Assembly: GCA_022510885.1 (NCBI GenBank)
Contig: JAFLSP010000009.1
Location: 1 to 6,182, forward strand
Length of the DNA: 6,182 nt
Reading direction: 5' to 3'
Source: Treponema sp.
GTDB taxonomy: Bacteria; Spirochaetota; Spirochaetia; Treponematales; Treponemataceae
Part shown: positions 4,755 to 6,182 of the stretch, piece after piece
Layout of the letters: every line of letters starts with the position of its first letter
Position numbering within the stretch: position 1 is the stretch's first letter
Notes under the pieces: generated by a model
Seen by the model: the letters and a program-made list of their open reading frames with translations, nothing else
What the model was told of the DNA's origin: nothing
The model's database searches: none
Made by a program: the position numbers and the translations under genes

Positions 4755-6026
4755 TTATTTCGTCGCCAAAATGGCGATGCCGGGGAGCGTCTTGCCCTCC
4801 AGGAATTCGAGGGACGCGCCGCCGCCCGTGGAGACGTGGCTCATCTTGTCCGCCAGCTTGAACTTGTTGACCGCCGCAACGGAATCGCCGCCGCCCACGA
4901 CCGTCATCGCGCCATTGCCCGTCGCCTCGGCGACCAGCTTCGCCACCGTCTCGGTGCCTTTCGCGAAAGCGTCGAACTCGAACACGCCCACCGGGCCGTT
5001 CCACACGATTGACTTGGCGGTGGAGATGACCTTCTTGTACTCGTCGATGGTCTTTGGCCCCACGTCCATCGCCATGAGGTCGGCGGGAATGTCGATGCCG
5101 TCAACGGCGACGGGCTTCGCGTCCGCGCTGAACTCCGCCGCGCACACGTGGTCAACCGGCAGGAGAATCTGCACGCCCTTCGCCTGCGCGTCGGCGAGCA
5201 GTTTCTTCGCGGTGTCGATGAAATCGTCCTCCACGAGCGATTTTCCCACGCCGTGCCCCTGCGCCTTGAGGAAAGTGTACGCCATGCCGCCGCCGATGAC
5301 GAGCGCGCTCGCGTTCTTCAGCAGCGACTCAAGGACGGCGATTTTTGAGGAGACTTTCGCGCCGCCGATAATCGCCACCTGCGGCTTGGGCGGGTTGCTC
5401 ACCATCGGCTCGATGTACTTCACTTCTTTCTCCATGAGGAAGCCGCCCACCGGCTCGGCCTGCATGAATTTGGCAATCGTCGCCGTGGACGCCTGGTCGC
5501 GGTGCGCCGTGCCGAAGGCGTCGTTCACGAAAATATCGCCGTAGGTGGCAAGTTCTTTCGCCATCGTCTCGCGCGCCGCGTCGTCCTTGCTCGTCTCCTC
5601 CTTGTGGAAGCGCACGTTCTCCAGCATGGCGACCGCGCCGTCGGGCAGCGCGTCAATCGCCGCCTTCTGTCCGAGCGCGTCGGGCAGGAACGTAACGGGC
5701 GTTCCCAGTTTTTTCGCGAAGTATTCCACCACGGGCTTCATGCGGTTCTTTCCGTTGATGAAGGCCTCCTTGTCGGCATCCGTCCAGGTCTTTCCGGCCT
5801 TCTCCGCCTTTTCCTGCGCTTTCTTCACGTCCTTGTTCGGGTCGCCGAGGTGGCTCATCAGGACGAGGCTGCGCGGCTTCTGCTCCAAAATGTACTGAAT
5901 CGTCGGGAGCGCCGCCGTGATGCGCGTGTCGTCCTGCACCACGCCGTCCTTCATCGGCACGTTGAAGTCCACGCGCATGATGATGCGCTTGCCTTTCAAA
6001 TCCACGTCTTTCACGGTCTTAATCAT
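4755..6026 (-). CDS. pgk: Phosphoglycerate kinase
   Basis: The enzyme transfers phosphate from 1,3-bisphosphoglycerate to ADP, the first ATP-yielding step of lower glycolysis, in the cytoplasm. The product is 423 residues, slightly longer than most bacterial forms. N-lobe substrate motifs are RVDFNVP (18-24), DDTRI (32-36), SHLGDP (58-63), ENVRF (136-140) and NDAFGTAHR (168-176). C-lobe nucleotide motifs are GGAKVSSKI (231-239), DVGPKT (331-336), WNGPVGVFE (352-360), GGGDS (388-392) and the C-terminal [18 protein letters not shown] (399-416). Two traits are distinctive: Asp62 where most have Arg or Lys (HLGRP or HLGKP), and a Lys/Asp/Ala-rich insertion of roughly 30 residues after it (about 64-94). 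The start at 6026 is set by GGAGG (6037-6033) six bases upstream; an upstream extension in the same frame to 6164 is low in quality and rejected. It is the first gene of the pgk-tpiA pair, with its own promoter. Confidence 0.97.
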   Translation of the reverse strand: MIKTVKDVDLKGKRIIMRVDFNVPMKDGVVQDDTRITAALPTIQYILEQKPRSLVLMSHLGDPNKDVKKAQEKAEKAGKTWTDADKEAFINGKNRMKPVVEYFAKKLGTPVTFLPDALGQKAAIDALPDGAVAMLENVRFHKEETSKDDAARETMAKELATYGDIFVNDAFGTAHRDQASTATIAKFMQAEPVGGFLMEKEVKYIEPMVSNPPKPQVAIIGGAKVSSKIAVLESLLKNASALVIGGGMAYTFLKAQGHGVGKSLVEDDFIDTAKKLLADAQAKGVQILLPVDHVCAAEFSADAKPVAVDGIDIPADLMAMDVGPKTIDEYKKVISTAKSIVWNGPVGVFEFDAFAKGTETVAKLVAEATGNGAMTVVGGGDSVAAVNKFKLADKMSHVSTGGGASLEFLEGKTLPGIAILATK

Positions 6027-6057
6027 CAGATTCCTCCAAAAAAATGCAAGTGCTTCT

Positions 6058-6086
6058 ATTGTAATTAAAACGGCGGGCAAAGTAAA
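6058..6086 (-). promoter_or_regulatory. Sigma70-type promoter of pgk
   Basis: On the minus strand TTTACT (6086-6081, four of six to TTGACA) is followed by exactly 17 bases and TACAAT (6063-6058, five of six to TATAAT) in a locally AT-rich stretch. The predicted start is near 6051, giving a leader of about 25 bases before the pgk ATG at 6026. Confidence 0.65.
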
Positions 6087-6105
6087 GGGGAAAAGCCTTT
6101 CCCCT
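6086..6105 (-). terminator. Probable terminator of an unseen upstream gene
   Basis: AGGGGAAA (6086-6093) and TTTCCCCT (6098-6105) make a perfect 8-bp stem with a four-base loop, followed on the minus strand by the T-rich TTACTTTG. It fits the end of a gene beyond the right edge, though the T-run is interrupted. It abuts the -35 of the pgk promoter. Confidence 0.5.
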
Positions 6106-6126
6106 CGCTCGCACTGCGTCGCTCGC
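6105..6126. repeat. Short direct repeat in the spacer upstream of pgk
   Basis: TCGCTCGC occurs at 6105-6112 and again at 6119-6126, around a small CGCA/TGCG palindrome (6110-6118), and the pair is flanked by CCCC tracts. The spacer from 6106 to the right edge shows no gene. Only one block is visible here, so whether it is a genome-wide repeat cannot be judged. Confidence 0.4.
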
Positions 6127-6182
6127 TCCCCTAAGACCCCCCGCGCCTTGCAAACGGGGCACAAACGCAGTACAATGGTTGC

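Noticed and set aside
6027..6164. Upstream extension of pgk
   Set aside because: It crosses the promoter and a terminator-like hairpin, has a non-ATG start, and does not resemble a PGK N-terminus. The SD at 6033-6037 fixes the start at 6026.

Overview
This is a GC-rich bacterial chromosomal window. Every protein-coding gene I can support lies on the minus strand, so transcription runs from right to left. It holds two metabolic or transport blocks and one accessory gene with an unusual leader. The phosphoglycerate kinase carries an HLGDP motif and an inserted Lys/Asp-rich segment. It sits next to triosephosphate isomerase, and beside it is a permease-ATPase fusion transporter. Together these look most like a Treponema-type spirochaete, although another host-associated phylum such as Kiritimatiellota cannot be excluded. 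The taxonomic call is inference from remembered family patterns, not from a search.

Layout from right to left, in the direction of transcription. The right edge (about 6086-6182) has a short repeat-rich spacer and a probable terminator of an unseen upstream gene. A good sigma70-type promoter (6086-6058) then drives pgk (6026-4755). A 50-base spacer with a GC-rich hairpin leads to tpiA (4703-3954), and the two-gene glycolytic operon ends in a textbook intrinsic terminator (3937-3911). Next comes a two-gene ABC importer operon. It has a structured leader that can hide the ribosome binding site, an NMT1/SsuA-type periplasmic binding protein (3836-2871), and a single polypeptide fusing permease and ATPase (2870-1374). 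The stop codon of the first gene directly abuts the start codon of the second.

The left part is accessory. A strong extended -10 promoter (1319-1291) lies just past the ABC operon and is followed by a leader of about 500 bases with no convincing gene. The leader holds an eight-base G:C run and about seven tandem copies of a 42-bp unit (838-1130). A perfect Shine-Dalgarno then opens a 229-residue protein that I recognise as the DUF6261 family (785-96). Downstream of it are two hairpins, one with a perfect 19-bp stem.

Functionally, pgk and tpiA belong to lower and upper triose-phosphate glycolysis. The ABC pair is a complete importer of unknown substrate: binding protein, membrane domain and ATPase. 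The DUF6261 gene has no known function. The parts that look least routine are its repeat-rich leader, whose unit length is an exact multiple of three except in one copy, and the SD-occluding leader of the ABC operon. I found no tRNA, rRNA, CRISPR array, transposase or phage gene.
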